A program made the position numbers and the translations under genes. The notes under the pieces are model-generated. The model was not told the DNA's origin. It searched no databases and was given only the letters and a program-made list of their open reading frames with translations. Positions 36,234 through 44,484 of a stretch of DNA of 50,367 nucleotides are shown here, in pieces (the stretch's first letter is position 1; each line of letters starts with the position of its first letter). Source of the stretch: Methylocystaceae bacterium (GTDB taxonomy: Bacteria > Pseudomonadota > Alphaproteobacteria > Rhizobiales > Beijerinckiaceae); assembly GCA_003134075.1 (NCBI GenBank), contig PLAI01000193.1:1-50367 (forward strand), written 5' to 3'.

Positions 36234-37365
36234 GGCGGCGCCGCGCCGCCCAGGCGTCGAGATAATCCTCCGAGCGCATCTCCCTGAGCCGCGACGCCGT
36301 GCGGCGAAACTCCTGCGCCTCCGCGCCGTGATCGGCTTGGTAGAGGACTTCGGCCTCGACTTGCGCGCAAAGGATCAGCTTGGTTTTCGTCTCGTAGAGC
36401 ACGTCGACCAGCGTGATGAAGCGCTTGGCCTCGTTGCGCCGGTCGAAAGTCATCGCGGGAACGTTGTCGACGATGATCTTGTCGAAGTTCTCGGCCAGCG
36501 CCTGATAATCCGCCGCGCCGAGCGGGCGGCCGCAAATCTCCGCGAAATCGAAGCGCGCCAATGCGCCGCGCGCCAGTGGAACCAGAATGTCGCGCCCCTT
36601 TATGCGCACGGTCGCCGGCTCGAACGGGCCCTCGCCCATGTGAGCGGCGAGGCGCGCTTCCGCGGCCGCCTTGGCCTCTGGGTCGGCGGCGACAAAAAAC
36701 ACCTCGCGGCCGCAGGTTTTCTCCAGCCGAAAATCGGCGCGCGCGTCGAGTTGGACAACCTCCATGCGCTCTTGCAGCAGAGCGATGAAGGGCAGGAACA
36801 GATCGCGGTTGCGGCCGTTCTCGTAGAGCCGCTAGGGCGCCGTGTTGGAGGTCGCGACCACCACGGCGCCGGCGGCGAAGAGCGCAGAAAACAGCCGCGC
36901 CAGAATGGTCGCGTCGGCGATGTCGGACACCGCGAATTCGTCAAAACACAACAGCCGCGCCTCGCGCGAGAATTCGGCGGCGACGCGGGAGACGGGATCG
37001 CTTCCGCCGTTTGTCTCGCGGCGGGCCCGATGCAACCGTTCGTGAACTTCCGCCATGAAGGCGTGGAAATGCACGCGCCGCTTTTTCTCGACCGCCGCCG
37101 CGTCGAAGAAAAGGTCCATGAGCGTCGTCTTGCCGCGCCCGACATGGCCCCAGAGATAGACGCCGCGCGGAGCGCGCCGCGCCATTCGCCGCTTGAAAAG
37201 GGCCAGGAAGCCAAGGGCCGCGCGAGCGGGCGCCGGACGCGCCAAATCCCTGGCGAGCCGGTCCAGCGTCTCCAGCGCCACGAGCTGCGCGGGGTCGCGT
37301 TCGATGGCGCCGGAAGCGACCAGCGCGTCGTAACGGTGAATCAGTCGCGGGGAGGTTGCGGGCAA
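36226..37365 (-). pseudogene. zapE: AFG1-family ATPase ZapE, interrupted by one in-frame amber codon
   Basis: ZapE is a cell-division-linked AAA-type ATPase of about 370-390 residues. The first part (from TTG at 37365, AAAGGA upstream) has Walker A GHVGRGKTT, Walker B LLCFDEFAVSDIADA and VVATSNTAP, then a TAG stop at 36832-36834. Reading on in the same frame, with no shift, gives RLYENGRNRDLFLPFIAL, exactly the ZapE block that should follow ATSN-x-x-P. The frame then runs to a natural stop at 36226 (QLDARADFRLE, YETKTKLILCAQVEAE). So a single substitution splits an otherwise intact gene of about 379 codons. It may be a true pseudogene, a sequencing error, or an amber codon that is sometimes read through. 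GNAT lies just upstream on the same strand. Confidence 0.88.
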
Positions 37366-37404
37366 AGCGTCCTTTCGGGTCGTTGGGAAGGGGGCAAGCG
37401 CCAG

Positions 37405-37902
37405 CTAAAGCCTGCGCATTTTCCCGCTTGTCGCCGCAAACGCGCCGTCGCGCAACTCGCAATAGAGCAGCCGGTCGGGATCGACCGGTCCCGGCATCGT
37501 GATTTTGCCGCGCGGGACGCGCGCGAAGCCGACGCGCGAATAATAATCCACGTCGCCGACCAGCAACACAAGACCGTGGCCGGCGTCGCGCGCGGCGTCG
37601 AGCGATTTCGTCATCAACGCCTCCCCGACGCCCTGCGAGCGGAAGGCCGGTTCGACGGTGAGCGGTCCGAGCAACAGCGCCGGATCGAGGTCGATCAGAA
37701 TCGGCGTCATGCGATTGGCGCCGACCAGCAGCGTGCCAACCCGCGCGACGAAGGACAGAGAGAGATCCGGCGCCACGCCCTCGCGCAACCGATAGGCCGT
37801 GCGCGCGAAGCGCCCGGGACCGAAAGCGTGCTCATCGAGTTTCTCGATGGCGGCTTCGTCGTCGGTGGTCAGCGGTAAGAAACGCAGGGCGAGGTCGATC
37901 AT
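37405..37902 (-). CDS. GNAT family N-acetyltransferase (YhbS-like)
   Basis: This 165-residue protein shows the GNAT fold: an N-terminal strand-helix (LRFLPLTTDDEAAIEKLDEH), LLGPLTVEPAFRSQGVGEAL (motif A with the Q/RxxGxG/A acetyl-CoA loop, RSQGVG), and GLVLLVGDVDYYSRVGFARV (motif B). The YYSRVGF segment and overall length match the YhbS-type group, whose substrates are small molecules or proteins. It is cytosolic. The gene lies 39 bases upstream of the interrupted zapE on the same strand, so they may share a transcript. Confidence 0.88.
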   Translation of the reverse strand: MIDLALRFLPLTTDDEAAIEKLDEHAFGPGRFARTAYRLREGVAPDLSLSFVARVGTLLVGANRMTPILIDLDPALLLGPLTVEPAFRSQGVGEALMTKSLDAARDAGHGLVLLVGDVDYYSRVGFARVPRGKITMPGPVDPDRLLYCELRDGAFAATSGKMRRL

Positions 37903-37969
37903 CCCTGCGGGTTAGCACGGTCGCGGCAAGGCGGGAAGCGGGTGGCGGCGGGGCGCTTGGCGTGGCAAA

Positions 37970-37989
37970 CTATTAATAGAAATTATTAA
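37970..37989. promoter_or_regulatory. A+T-rich inverted repeat before a GNAT gene
   Basis: TTAATA (37973-37978) and TATTAA (37984-37989) flank five bases, and CTATTAATAG (37970-37979) is itself a perfect palindrome. It sits 24 bases before the ATG at 38013 in otherwise G+C-rich DNA. This is a possible operator or -10 region. Confidence 0.35.
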
Positions 37990-38012
37990 ACGAGGAGTCG
38001 GAGGAATTCGCG

Positions 38013-38585
38013 ATGGCCGAGGCCCGGATCCGCCGCGCCAGCATGGACGACGCGGAGATTATCGCTCAGCTTCACGTCGACGCCTGGCGCGAATCCTATG
38101 CGTCGCTGATGCCGCCAGAGGCGCTAAGCCTGATGAGCATCGAGGAACAGGCGGAGCGCTGGCGCGATATTTTTCGAAGCTGCCAAGGCGATGACGCCGG
38201 CGCTGTGTTTCTGGCATATGGCGAGGTGGGCTCGCCCTGTGGTTTCGCCGCCTGCGGTCGTCAATGCAATCCGCGCCTCGCGGAGGCGGGTTTTCCGGTA
38301 GACTTTTCGACGCTCTATCTGTTGCGGCGGTCGCAGCGAAGCGGGCTCGGGCGCGCGATGATGAGCGCCATGGCGAAGCATTCGATCGCCAAGTGTTTTG
38401 ATCGCGCCTCGGTCTGGGTGTTCCGCGACTATTCGCCAGCACGCCTTTTTTATGAGGCGCTCGGCGCGAAAAGAACCGGGATCGACGGCGAATGGACCAT
38501 TTTAGGCGTCACGCTCGCCGATATATCATACGGCTACCGGGATATTTCGAAGCTCGCGGCGGGCGCGCCCGCAATCACGGGCTAG
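38013..38585 (+). CDS. GNAT family N-acetyltransferase
   Basis: This 190-residue protein starts after GAGTCGGAGGAATTCGCG. It begins ARIRRASMDDAEIIAQLHVD and WRESYASLMP, the typical start of RimI-like GNAT proteins. The acetyl-CoA loop lies in LLRRSQRSGLGRAMMSAM (Q/RxxGxG as RSGLGR), followed by ASVWVFRDYSPARLFYEALG (motif B with the conserved YExLG). The substrate is unknown. It opens a short A+T-richer accessory patch with the antitoxin-like remnant and the deaminase. Confidence 0.9.
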   Translation: MAEARIRRASMDDAEIIAQLHVDAWRESYASLMPPEALSLMSIEEQAERWRDIFRSCQGDDAGAVFLAYGEVGSPCGFAACGRQCNPRLAEAGFPVDFSTLYLLRRSQRSGLGRAMMSAMAKHSIAKCFDRASVWVFRDYSPARLFYEALGAKRTGIDGEWTILGVTLADISYGYRDISKLAAGAPAITG

Positions 38586-38588
38586 GTT

Positions 38589-38657
38589 TCATTCCGCCAA
38601 TTCGCTGGCGACGAACTCGGCGATTTCAGGCGCGGGATTGACGTTCATCGTCGGCAT
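38589..38657 (-). pseudogene. ParD-like antitoxin remnant (22 codons)
   Basis: On the reverse strand AGGAGCTTACG precedes an ATG coding MPTMNVNPAPEIAEFVASEL and two more residues, then TGA. This matches the usual start of ParD/CC2985-type antitoxins (MxTMNVNLTxxLxxFV). The region that should follow (SGRYxxASEVVR and the ParE-binding tail) is absent, and no ParE-like toxin is near. With an intact ribosome site but no body, it looks like the stump of a decayed type II toxin-antitoxin locus. It lies four bases from the end of the convergent GNAT gene. Confidence 0.55.
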
Positions 38658-38694
38658 CGTAAGCTCCTATCGCTTTTAGCGGGGAGGATGCAGC

Positions 38695-39270
38695 TTGGGC
38701 GTTCTAATCAAGCGGGATACCGACATAACCGACGCGGTCCTCAATACGATCGCCCATATCCCCACGCGGAGCCTTCCATCCGTCGCCGAAAGAGGTTTCT
38801 TCGAAAAACTGAGCGACCGCGATTTTCTGCGCATCGCCGTCTGGCTCGCGCGAAAGAGTTTTGACGAGGGCGGGTGCCCCATCGGCGCGGTGATCGTCGA
38901 CAACCAGACACGTCAGATCGTGGGAAAGGGGCACAACACTCTCGTGCAGGAAAACGACCCCTATAACCACGGGGAGACATCGGCGATTAGAGACGCCGGG
39001 AGGGAGAATTTCAGCCAGACGACCCTCTACACCACGCTTAGCCCGTGCGACATATGCGCGACGCTCCTCTACATGCGCCAATTCAACCGGGTCGTCGTCG
39101 GCGACGTGACCAACGCCAGCGGCAACGAAGAGTTTTTGCGCGCGAAAGGGGTCAAGGTCGACATATTGGAGGATCAACTCGGCGTCGCGCTTTACGCCGA
39201 ATACCGGCGCGAACGTCCCGAGCTGGATATCGAGGACTGGAAGGGAGTGGCGGGGATTGCTCGGTTTTAG
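38695..39270 (+). CDS. Zinc-dependent cytosine deaminase-like protein (yeast Fcy1 type)
   Basis: This 191-residue protein of the cytidine/deoxycytidylate deaminase fold has YNHGETSAI (His92 zinc ligand, Glu94 proton shuttle) and TTLYTTLSPCDIC (Cys118, Cys121 zinc ligands). LYTTLSPCDxC, RVVVGDVTNASGNEEFL, KGVKVDILED and ERPELDIEDW run parallel to yeast cytosine deaminase rather than to TadA. It would convert cytosine to uracil for pyrimidine salvage. An extra N-terminal 45 residues precede the core. The start is TTG at 38695 with GGGGAGG seven bases upstream; the ATG at 38688 is out of frame. The nucleobase preference is inferred. Confidence 0.82.
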   Translation: MGVLIKRDTDITDAVLNTIAHIPTRSLPSVAERGFFEKLSDRDFLRIAVWLARKSFDEGGCPIGAVIVDNQTRQIVGKGHNTLVQENDPYNHGETSAIRDAGRENFSQTTLYTTLSPCDICATLLYMRQFNRVVVGDVTNASGNEEFLRAKGVKVDILEDQLGVALYAEYRRERPELDIEDWKGVAGIARF

Positions 39271-39372
39271 CTCCGGGCGGAAGTCGAGATTTTCCCAACG
39301 AAATTAGAGCCAAATCAAATCAATGAGTTAGGTCATAAGCGCGCCAACCGTCCGACGCTCCCAACGCGCCCC

Positions 39373-39852
39373 TCACCAATAAGGCGACGCCGTCGCTCCT
39401 TGCAAAACCTCGGCGAGCCGCTCCCGCGTCGCCCGCGTGGCGTTGTTCGGCAGCGCGTCGGGGGAAAAAAACTTCGCTTCGGCGATTTCCCGGTCGGGAA
39501 CATGAGGGGCGGATTGGCGAAAAGAGCGCACGACATAGAGCGCCACATGGTCTCGGGACGAGGCGGCTCGGTTGAGATAGACGCCGTGAAGCGTGGGCGC
39601 CTCCTCGACGACGATATTGCCTTCCTCGGCGAGTTCACGCGTCATCGCCTCGATCAGCGTTTCGCCGCGTTCGACGCCGCCGCCCGGGAGAAAAAAGCCC
39701 GGCACATAGGTGTGGCGCACCAGCAGCACCTTGCCGGCGGGGTCGATGACGAGGCCGCGCACGCCGAGCGTCATCGGCCGCTGGAACAGCCCGGCTAAGG
39801 TGATCAGACGCGTCGTCAGCGGGGCGCGGGGTCTTGGGTCTTGCTCGGTCAT
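39373..39852 (-). CDS. Nudix hydrolase
   Basis: This 159-residue protein carries the complete Nudix box GGGVERGETLIEAMTRELAE followed by EGN (Gx5Ex7REUxEExGU pattern), preceded by VLLVRHTYVPGFFLP. Nudix enzymes cleave nucleoside diphosphates linked to another group. The N-terminal LITLAGLFQRPMTLGVRGLV segment, with a short hydrophobic stretch, is common in a rhizobial subgroup. The substrate is unknown. It is divergent from the mbfA gene, and 107 bases separate the two starts. Confidence 0.92.
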   Translation of the reverse strand: MTEQDPRPRAPLTTRLITLAGLFQRPMTLGVRGLVIDPAGKVLLVRHTYVPGFFLPGGGVERGETLIEAMTRELAEEGNIVVEEAPTLHGVYLNRAASSRDHVALYVVRSFRQSAPHVPDREIAEAKFFSPDALPNNATRATRERLAEVLQGATASPYW

Positions 39853-39959
39853 GGGACTCGCCGTGATCAGGAACGACGCAGTCTATGGCAAAAAACTTCG
39901 GGACACTCTACAAAGTTCCGAACCGGCGACGACCTCGCCCGTCGCCCTCCGGAGTCACC

Positions 39960-40931
39960 GTGAAAGCCTTTTCGGAACTGACCGAACGCGAAATTCTGGC
40001 GCTCGCCATCACCTCCGAGGAGGAGGACGGCCGTATCTACATGTGTTTCGCCGAGGATCTCGCCGAGCGCTATCCAGCCTCCGCCAAGCTGTTCGAGCAG
40101 ATGTCCAAGGAGGAGAACCGTCACCGTCACATGCTGCTCGAACAGTATCAAAAGCGCTTCGGCGAGCATTTGCCGCCGATCCGCCGCGAGGACGTGAAGG
40201 GCTTTTTGCGCCGGCGTCCCGTGTGGCTTACCAAGAATCTGCCGCTCGACACCATCCGCAAGCAAGCCGAAACGATGGAGTTCGAAAGCCGCCGTTTTTA
40301 CGAAAAGGCGCGCGATCAGTCCTCGGACGTTGGCGTTCGCAAGCTTTTAGGCGATCTCGCGGCGATGGAAGGCGGTCACGAAAGGATCGCCGAACGTATC
40401 GGCGCCGCCACGCTCACCAAGACCGCCGTCGAGGAGGAGAACGAAACCCGCCACCGCATGTTCGTGCTGCAATATGTGCAGCCCGGCCTCGCCGGCCTGA
40501 TGGATGGTTCGGTCTCGACGCTGGCGCCGCTGTTCGCGGCGGCTTTCGCGACCCAAGCCAATTGGCCGACTTTTCTCGTCGGCCTCGCCGCGTCGATCGG
40601 CGCTGGCGTCAGCATGGGTTTCGCCGAGGCGCTTTCCGACGACGGCTCGCTCACAGGGCGCGGTTCGCCCCTGCTGCGCGGCGGCATTTGCGGGGTGATG
40701 ACGGCGCTCGGCGGCCTCGGCCACTCCTTACCCTATCTTGTTCCCGACACGCTGCCCGATCATTTTCGCATCGCCACGAGCATCGCGGCGGTGGTGGTGT
40801 TTTTCGAACTCTGGGCGATCGCCTATGTGCGCGCCCGCTATATGGACACCCCCTTTCTTCAGGCGGTGTTTCAGATCGTGCTGGGCGGCGCCATCGTGCT
40901 CGCCGCCGGCGTGTTGATCGGGGGCGCGTGA
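39960..40931 (+). CDS. mbfA: Membrane-bound ferritin-like iron exporter (MbfA/Er-VIT1 type)
   Basis: A protein of 323 residues combines an N-terminal rubrerythrin-like di-iron domain (EREILALAITSEEEDGRIY, KEENRHRHML, ETMEFESRRFYEKA, AMEGGHERI) with a C-terminal CCC1/VIT1-type membrane domain of five spans (GLAGLMDGSVSTLAPLFAAA, FLVGLAASIGAGVSMGFAEAL). Agrobacterium and Bradyrhizobium MbfA export ferrous iron and protect against iron and peroxide stress; expression there is under Irr. GTG at 39960 (CTCCGGAGTCACC upstream) matches the family start KAFSELTEREIL. An ATG at 39885 would add 25 unlikely residues. I found no clear Irr box. The stop overlaps the GTG of the next gene. Confidence 0.9.
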   Translation: MKAFSELTEREILALAITSEEEDGRIYMCFAEDLAERYPASAKLFEQMSKEENRHRHMLLEQYQKRFGEHLPPIRREDVKGFLRRRPVWLTKNLPLDTIRKQAETMEFESRRFYEKARDQSSDVGVRKLLGDLAAMEGGHERIAERIGAATLTKTAVEEENETRHRMFVLQYVQPGLAGLMDGSVSTLAPLFAAAFATQANWPTFLVGLAASIGAGVSMGFAEALSDDGSLTGRGSPLLRGGICGVMTALGGLGHSLPYLVPDTLPDHFRIATSIAAVVVFFELWAIAYVRARYMDTPFLQAVFQIVLGGAIVLAAGVLIGGA

Positions 40932-41821
40932 GCAGCGTGAGTTTCCTTCTCGCCCATCTCTCCGACGCCCATATTGGCCCGATTCCTCGCCCTAATCTCG
41001 CTGAGCTTCTGGGCAAGCGAGCCACCGGCTATGTGAACTGGCTGCGCAAGCGCGCCGCCCAGCACGATATGTCGCTGCTCGCCCGGCTTGTCGACGATCT
41101 CCTCGCGCAAAAGCCCGATCATGTCGCGATGACCGGCGATATCGTCAATATTGGCCTTAGCGGCGAAATCGCCTTGGCGCGGGAATGGCTCGGTCGGCTC
41201 GGCGGGCCGGAGCAGGTGAGTTTTTCGCCCGGCAACCACGACGCCTATGTCCCACAGGCCATGGCGCTGCTGAACGAGACTTTCGCGCCCTGGAGCCGCG
41301 GCGACGACGGCGCGGTCGGCTTTCCCTATCTGCGCCGGCGCGGGGGCGTCGCGCTGATTGGCCTGTCGTCGGGCGTGCCGACCGCCCCTTTTGTCGCCTC
41401 CGGACGTCTTGGGGCGAAACAATGCGCTGATCTCGCGGAGTTGTTGGAGCGCGCCGAGGCGGAGGGGCTCGCGCGCGTCGTGCTGCTGCATCATCCGCCG
41501 CATCGCGGCGGCGCGCGGGCGCTGCGCGGACTGGATGACGCCGGCGCGTTCGAGAATATCATCGCCGCCCGCGGCGCCGAACTGGTGCTGCATGGCCACA
41601 ACCACAGGCAGAGCCTGCATCATCTGCCGGGTCCGCGGGGAAAAGTTCCCGTCGTGGGGGTCGCTTCCGCCTCGGCGAAGGCCGCGACGCATCAGCCCGG
41701 CGCCGCCTATCACTTGTTTTCGATAGAGCGCGCGGGCGAGCGGCTGGCCATCAAGGGCAGGGCGCGCGGCGTTGACAACACGAGCGGCGAATTGGTGGAT
41801 CTGGGCGCGCTTGACCTGTGA
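40928..41821 (+). CDS. Calcineurin-like metallophosphoesterase
   Basis: A 297-residue protein has the full metallophosphoesterase set: HLSDAHIG (DxH), VAMTGDIVNIG (GD), SFSPGNHDAYV (GNHD), VVLLHHPPHRGG (H) and ELVLHGHNHRQS (GHxH). It starts at GTG 40928, whose GTGA overlaps the mbfA stop, so its translation is coupled to the iron exporter. A GTG nine bases later is also possible. Related proteins include cAMP and phospholipid phosphodiesterases; the substrate is unknown. The coupling to mbfA is known in other members of the order as far as I recall. Confidence 0.9.
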   Translation: MSSVSFLLAHLSDAHIGPIPRPNLAELLGKRATGYVNWLRKRAAQHDMSLLARLVDDLLAQKPDHVAMTGDIVNIGLSGEIALAREWLGRLGGPEQVSFSPGNHDAYVPQAMALLNETFAPWSRGDDGAVGFPYLRRRGGVALIGLSSGVPTAPFVASGRLGAKQCADLAELLERAEAEGLARVVLLHHPPHRGGARALRGLDDAGAFENIIAARGAELVLHGHNHRQSLHHLPGPRGKVPVVGVASASAKAATHQPGAAYHLFSIERAGERLAIKGRARGVDNTSGELVDLGALDL

Positions 41822-41899
41822 GGCCGTCACTCCGATTCCACGCGACGCGAGGCGAGTTCGCTCAACGCGAGCCGCGCTCAAAGCTCATCGCCACTTGGA

Positions 41900-42631
41900 T
41901 CATTCCGGCACAAGCTCCCATGTCGCTGAAACCGTGGCCTCGATCCGCACATTTCCCGGCTCGATTGGCACAACCACGGCGCGCAGTCCTTCGGACGATC
42001 TTTGCATGGGCAAGTCCGCTGCTCCAAACTCCGGGTTTGGTTCGATCGCCAGCAGCCGCCCCAACTTCATCGCGGCGCCATGCGAATAAAGGGCGGCCTT
42101 CCGCATTGCCTCCTTCACCGCGGCGGCGCGCAAGCCGTCTTCCCGCGCGTCCTTGTCGGATACTCTAAAATATAGGCCGCGATAAAAATTCGCGCCGCTC
42201 GCCACGACGCGGGAAGCTATGACGCCGGCTTTGTCGACATCGCGGATCGTCACGGTAAGCCCGTTCTCCGCGCGATATCCGGTCAGGGTGCGTTTGACGA
42301 CGCCATTGGTTTTTGGATCGCGTTCCTCGACCATCACGGGCGCGAGGACCAGGCTCGAGGTTTTTATATCCTTCGGATCGACGCCGAACTCTTTAAGCCG
42401 CGCGATCGCCGAGGTCGCGGCCTTGGCGTTTTCCGATTCCGCTTCCGCCGCAGTGGGTTTTTCGCTGACAACGCCGAGCGTCAATGTTGCGATGTCGGGT
42501 TTAACTTCGGCGAACGATGTTCCCGTCACCGTGATATGCGGTAGGGTGAATTTTTGGTCGCGCTCTTGCGCATTGGCCGACGCGAAGGTAAGCGACACGG
42601 CCGCCAGCGCCAGCGCGGATCGATTTAGCAT
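41900..42631 (-). CDS. Periplasmic SIMPL (DUF541) domain protein
   Basis: A 243-residue precursor has a short signal peptide (ALALAAVSLTFASANA). The SIMPL core begins ITVTGTSFAEVKPDIATLTL, with SSLVLAPVMVEERD, YRAENGLTVTIRDVDKAG and the helical segment DGLRAAAVKEAMRKAALYS. It ends EATVSATWELVP, a typical last strand. SIMPL proteins are periplasmic or outer-membrane associated and include oxidative-stress proteins such as E. coli YggE; the mechanism is not known. It lies alone, downstream of the alpha-carbonic anhydrase gene on the same strand with 150 bases between. Confidence 0.9.
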   Translation of the reverse strand: MLNRSALALAAVSLTFASANAQERDQKFTLPHITVTGTSFAEVKPDIATLTLGVVSEKPTAAEAESENAKAATSAIARLKEFGVDPKDIKTSSLVLAPVMVEERDPKTNGVVKRTLTGYRAENGLTVTIRDVDKAGVIASRVVASGANFYRGLYFRVSDKDAREDGLRAAAVKEAMRKAALYSHGAAMKLGRLLAIEPNPEFGAADLPMQRSSEGLRAVVVPIEPGNVRIEATVSATWELVPE

Positions 42632-42781
42632 GATTGAAACTTTCCCATCTCCTCCCGAAGCGATCCGCCAATCGGTCTCTCAAGCGACGCCGAGAGCAAT
42701 TGCCGCTGGTATAAGACCGACGCACTATGTCCAATTTATGCGTTCGGCCTCGGTCGCGCGGGTTCGCCGAGCAGCGCCGCG

Positions 42782-43513
42782 CTAATCCGTCAGCAGCATA
42801 CGCCGGCGCAGCGGCTGCAGCGGGCGGGCGTTCATCGGGAAAATCCCTTTGAAAGTCTCGATGTCGCTCGCCGCGACCGCGATGGGCGTGGAAAAGACAT
42901 ACCAATTGACCACTTCCGAGCAGGGCGGCGTCGTGAGCGAGCCCTCGTAGCGGAAAAAATGACGGTTCTTCGGCAAAAGCGCCGTCGCGTCGACTGGCTC
43001 CTTCAGCGTCGCTTCGCCTTTCGTTCGCGGCGCGGCCCCCATGATGGCGGAGAAGACCTTATTGGAGCCGCCGGCCCGCATCAGCACGCCAAGCACCAGC
43101 AAGTCGCCGCCCTCCTTGGCGTGGACGAAATGCGCCTCCATCGCCTCGCGCTTGCCGTCGATCGCATGTTCGCTCGGCGTGTGAAAATGAAATTGCTTAA
43201 GCTCGAACTTGCTATTCTCCGACGTGGCGAAGCTTCCCGGCGCGGCGTCGGCCTGGATCGTGTGTCCATTGTTGACGACAGTGAATGCTTGCGGCTTCCA
43301 GGACAGGACGGGCGCGCGAATTTTGGCCTTGATCGCGCCGGTCAGGTCGACCGGCGATTGTTCGCCACCGTAGGCGCAGGCCTCATTGGTCGAATGCTCG
43401 CCCCAATTGTGAAGATCCTCGTAGTCCCAATGCGCGTCCTCCGCCCCGGCGGCGGCGGCGCAAAGCGGACAAGAAACAAAACCGGCCAAAAACGATCTGC
43501 GCGTAAACGCCAT
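42782..43513 (-). CDS. Periplasmic alpha-carbonic anhydrase
   Basis: A 243-residue precursor carries a twin-arginine-like signal (TRRSFLAGFVSCPLC). Zinc ligands His109 and His111 lie in KQFHFHTPSEH and His128 in MEAHFVH. GGEQSPVDL, SLTTPPCSEVVNWYVF and the Cys46 partner are further family marks. The enzyme interconverts carbon dioxide and bicarbonate in the periplasm. AAAGGAAAA precedes the ATG. In methylotrophs or other one-carbon users it may feed carbon dioxide to the cell, but the window gives no metabolic context. It follows a membrane-anchored protein gene on the same strand by 24 bases. Confidence 0.95.
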   Translation of the reverse strand: MAFTRRSFLAGFVSCPLCAAAAGAEDAHWDYEDLHNWGEHSTNEACAYGGEQSPVDLTGAIKAKIRAPVLSWKPQAFTVVNNGHTIQADAAPGSFATSENSKFELKQFHFHTPSEHAIDGKREAMEAHFVHAKEGGDLLVLGVLMRAGGSNKVFSAIMGAAPRTKGEATLKEPVDATALLPKNRHFFRYEGSLTTPPCSEVVNWYVFSTPIAVAASDIETFKGIFPMNARPLQPLRRRMLLTD

Positions 43514-43537
43514 CGCATTTTTCCTTTCGCCTTGACG

Positions 43538-44263
43538 CTATTTGAAATTGCGGTACAGCCACACACCCAGCAGCCCCAGCAGCCCAAAGAAAGTCACCGA
43601 TCCCACGAGCTCCACGAAAAACAGAAAAATTTGCCACGCCTGAATCGAAAACACGCTTTGCGCGGGTCCGCCTCCGCCCAAGGTCTGCGCGCGCGCGGCG
43701 GCCCGCGCCGCGACGGCCGCTCCCGCCCCGCCGCTGGCGTAATCCGCCGCCAGCGCCTTCTCCCGCTCGATCAGACGGTGCGCGATATAGGCGGTGATGG
43801 CGTCGACCACCGCGTCGAGCTTGTCGTTTTCGCAGATCTTGATGCGTCCGTGCCGCGTGTCCTGCAAAAAACGATAGGTTCGCTGGTCATGGGCAAGTTC
43901 GACGAAGCCGATCTGATCGATGAACAGTCGCGGGCGCTCGCCCGGCGACACCGCCACGTCGAACAGATCGCAGTCTCGCGGCAACTGCGCAAGAACGGGC
44001 TCGAGCTGCTCGCGCAGAATTTCCAGCCGCGCGATTTCCGCTCCCCGCAGATCGGCGAGGACGCCCGACTGGGCGGCGCTGTCGATTCGGGCTCGGCGCA
44101 GAGCGGCCGACAGACTGGTGACGCGCTGTTCAAGATTCGGCGGAGCGGCGCGCGGCGAGGGCGCCAATTCCAGTCCCGGCGTCTCCGGCCTCCCCTTGGC
44201 GGCCCCGGCGCCGATCCGCGTCGGCTCCAGCGGGGAGCCGCCTTCGCGTCCGGTATCGTCCAT
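43538..44263 (-). CDS. Membrane-anchored protein of unknown function
   Basis: A protein of 241 residues has a Pro/Ala/Glu-rich N-terminal 45 residues, then a likely coiled-coil and helical region (LEQRVTSLSAALRRARIDS, GAEIARLEILREQLEPVLAQ). A compact domain follows (CDLFDVAVSPGERPRLFIDQ, IGFVELAHDQRTYRFLQ, GRIKICENDKLDAVVDAI). Residues 205-240 form a C-terminal membrane anchor (IFLFFVELVGSVTFFGLLGL). The ATG at 44263 is taken; a GTG at 44272 is also possible. I do not know the family. It is followed by the carbonic anhydrase gene at 24 bases, so they may form an operon, and it is divergent from the GH94 protein gene. Confidence 0.8.
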   Translation of the reverse strand: MDDTGREGGSPLEPTRIGAGAAKGRPETPGLELAPSPRAAPPNLEQRVTSLSAALRRARIDSAAQSGVLADLRGAEIARLEILREQLEPVLAQLPRDCDLFDVAVSPGERPRLFIDQIGFVELAHDQRTYRFLQDTRHGRIKICENDKLDAVVDAITAYIAHRLIEREKALAADYASGGAGAAVAARAAARAQTLGGGGPAQSVFSIQAWQIFLFFVELVGSVTFFGLLGLLGVWLYRNFK

Positions 44264-44484
44264 GTCAGCCACTTTCTTCCGCTCACCAAAAACGCGCGGG
44301 TTTACGCTTCTTTCACTATAGACGCTTCCGATGATTCTGCGAAGGGGCGCGCCGGCTTGTCCCCTGCTTCGCCGGTGGGGTCGACTTTTCCGCCGCCATC
44401 CGGCAATGACTTCATAAAATGCCCATGATTCCAGATCACAGCATCAATGCGTCCGTCACGAATCGGCCGCGCTAAGGAAACGCC

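Noticed and set aside
36832-36834. TAG in zapE as a pyrrolysine codon
   Set aside because: No Pyl machinery or downstream insertion signal is seen, and the residue position is not one where pyrrolysine is known. Mutation or error is simpler.
39710-40927. Long frame that runs through mbfA into the phosphoesterase gene
   Set aside because: Only the part from 40928 on looks like protein. The earlier part is an out-of-frame reading of the Nudix and mbfA region.
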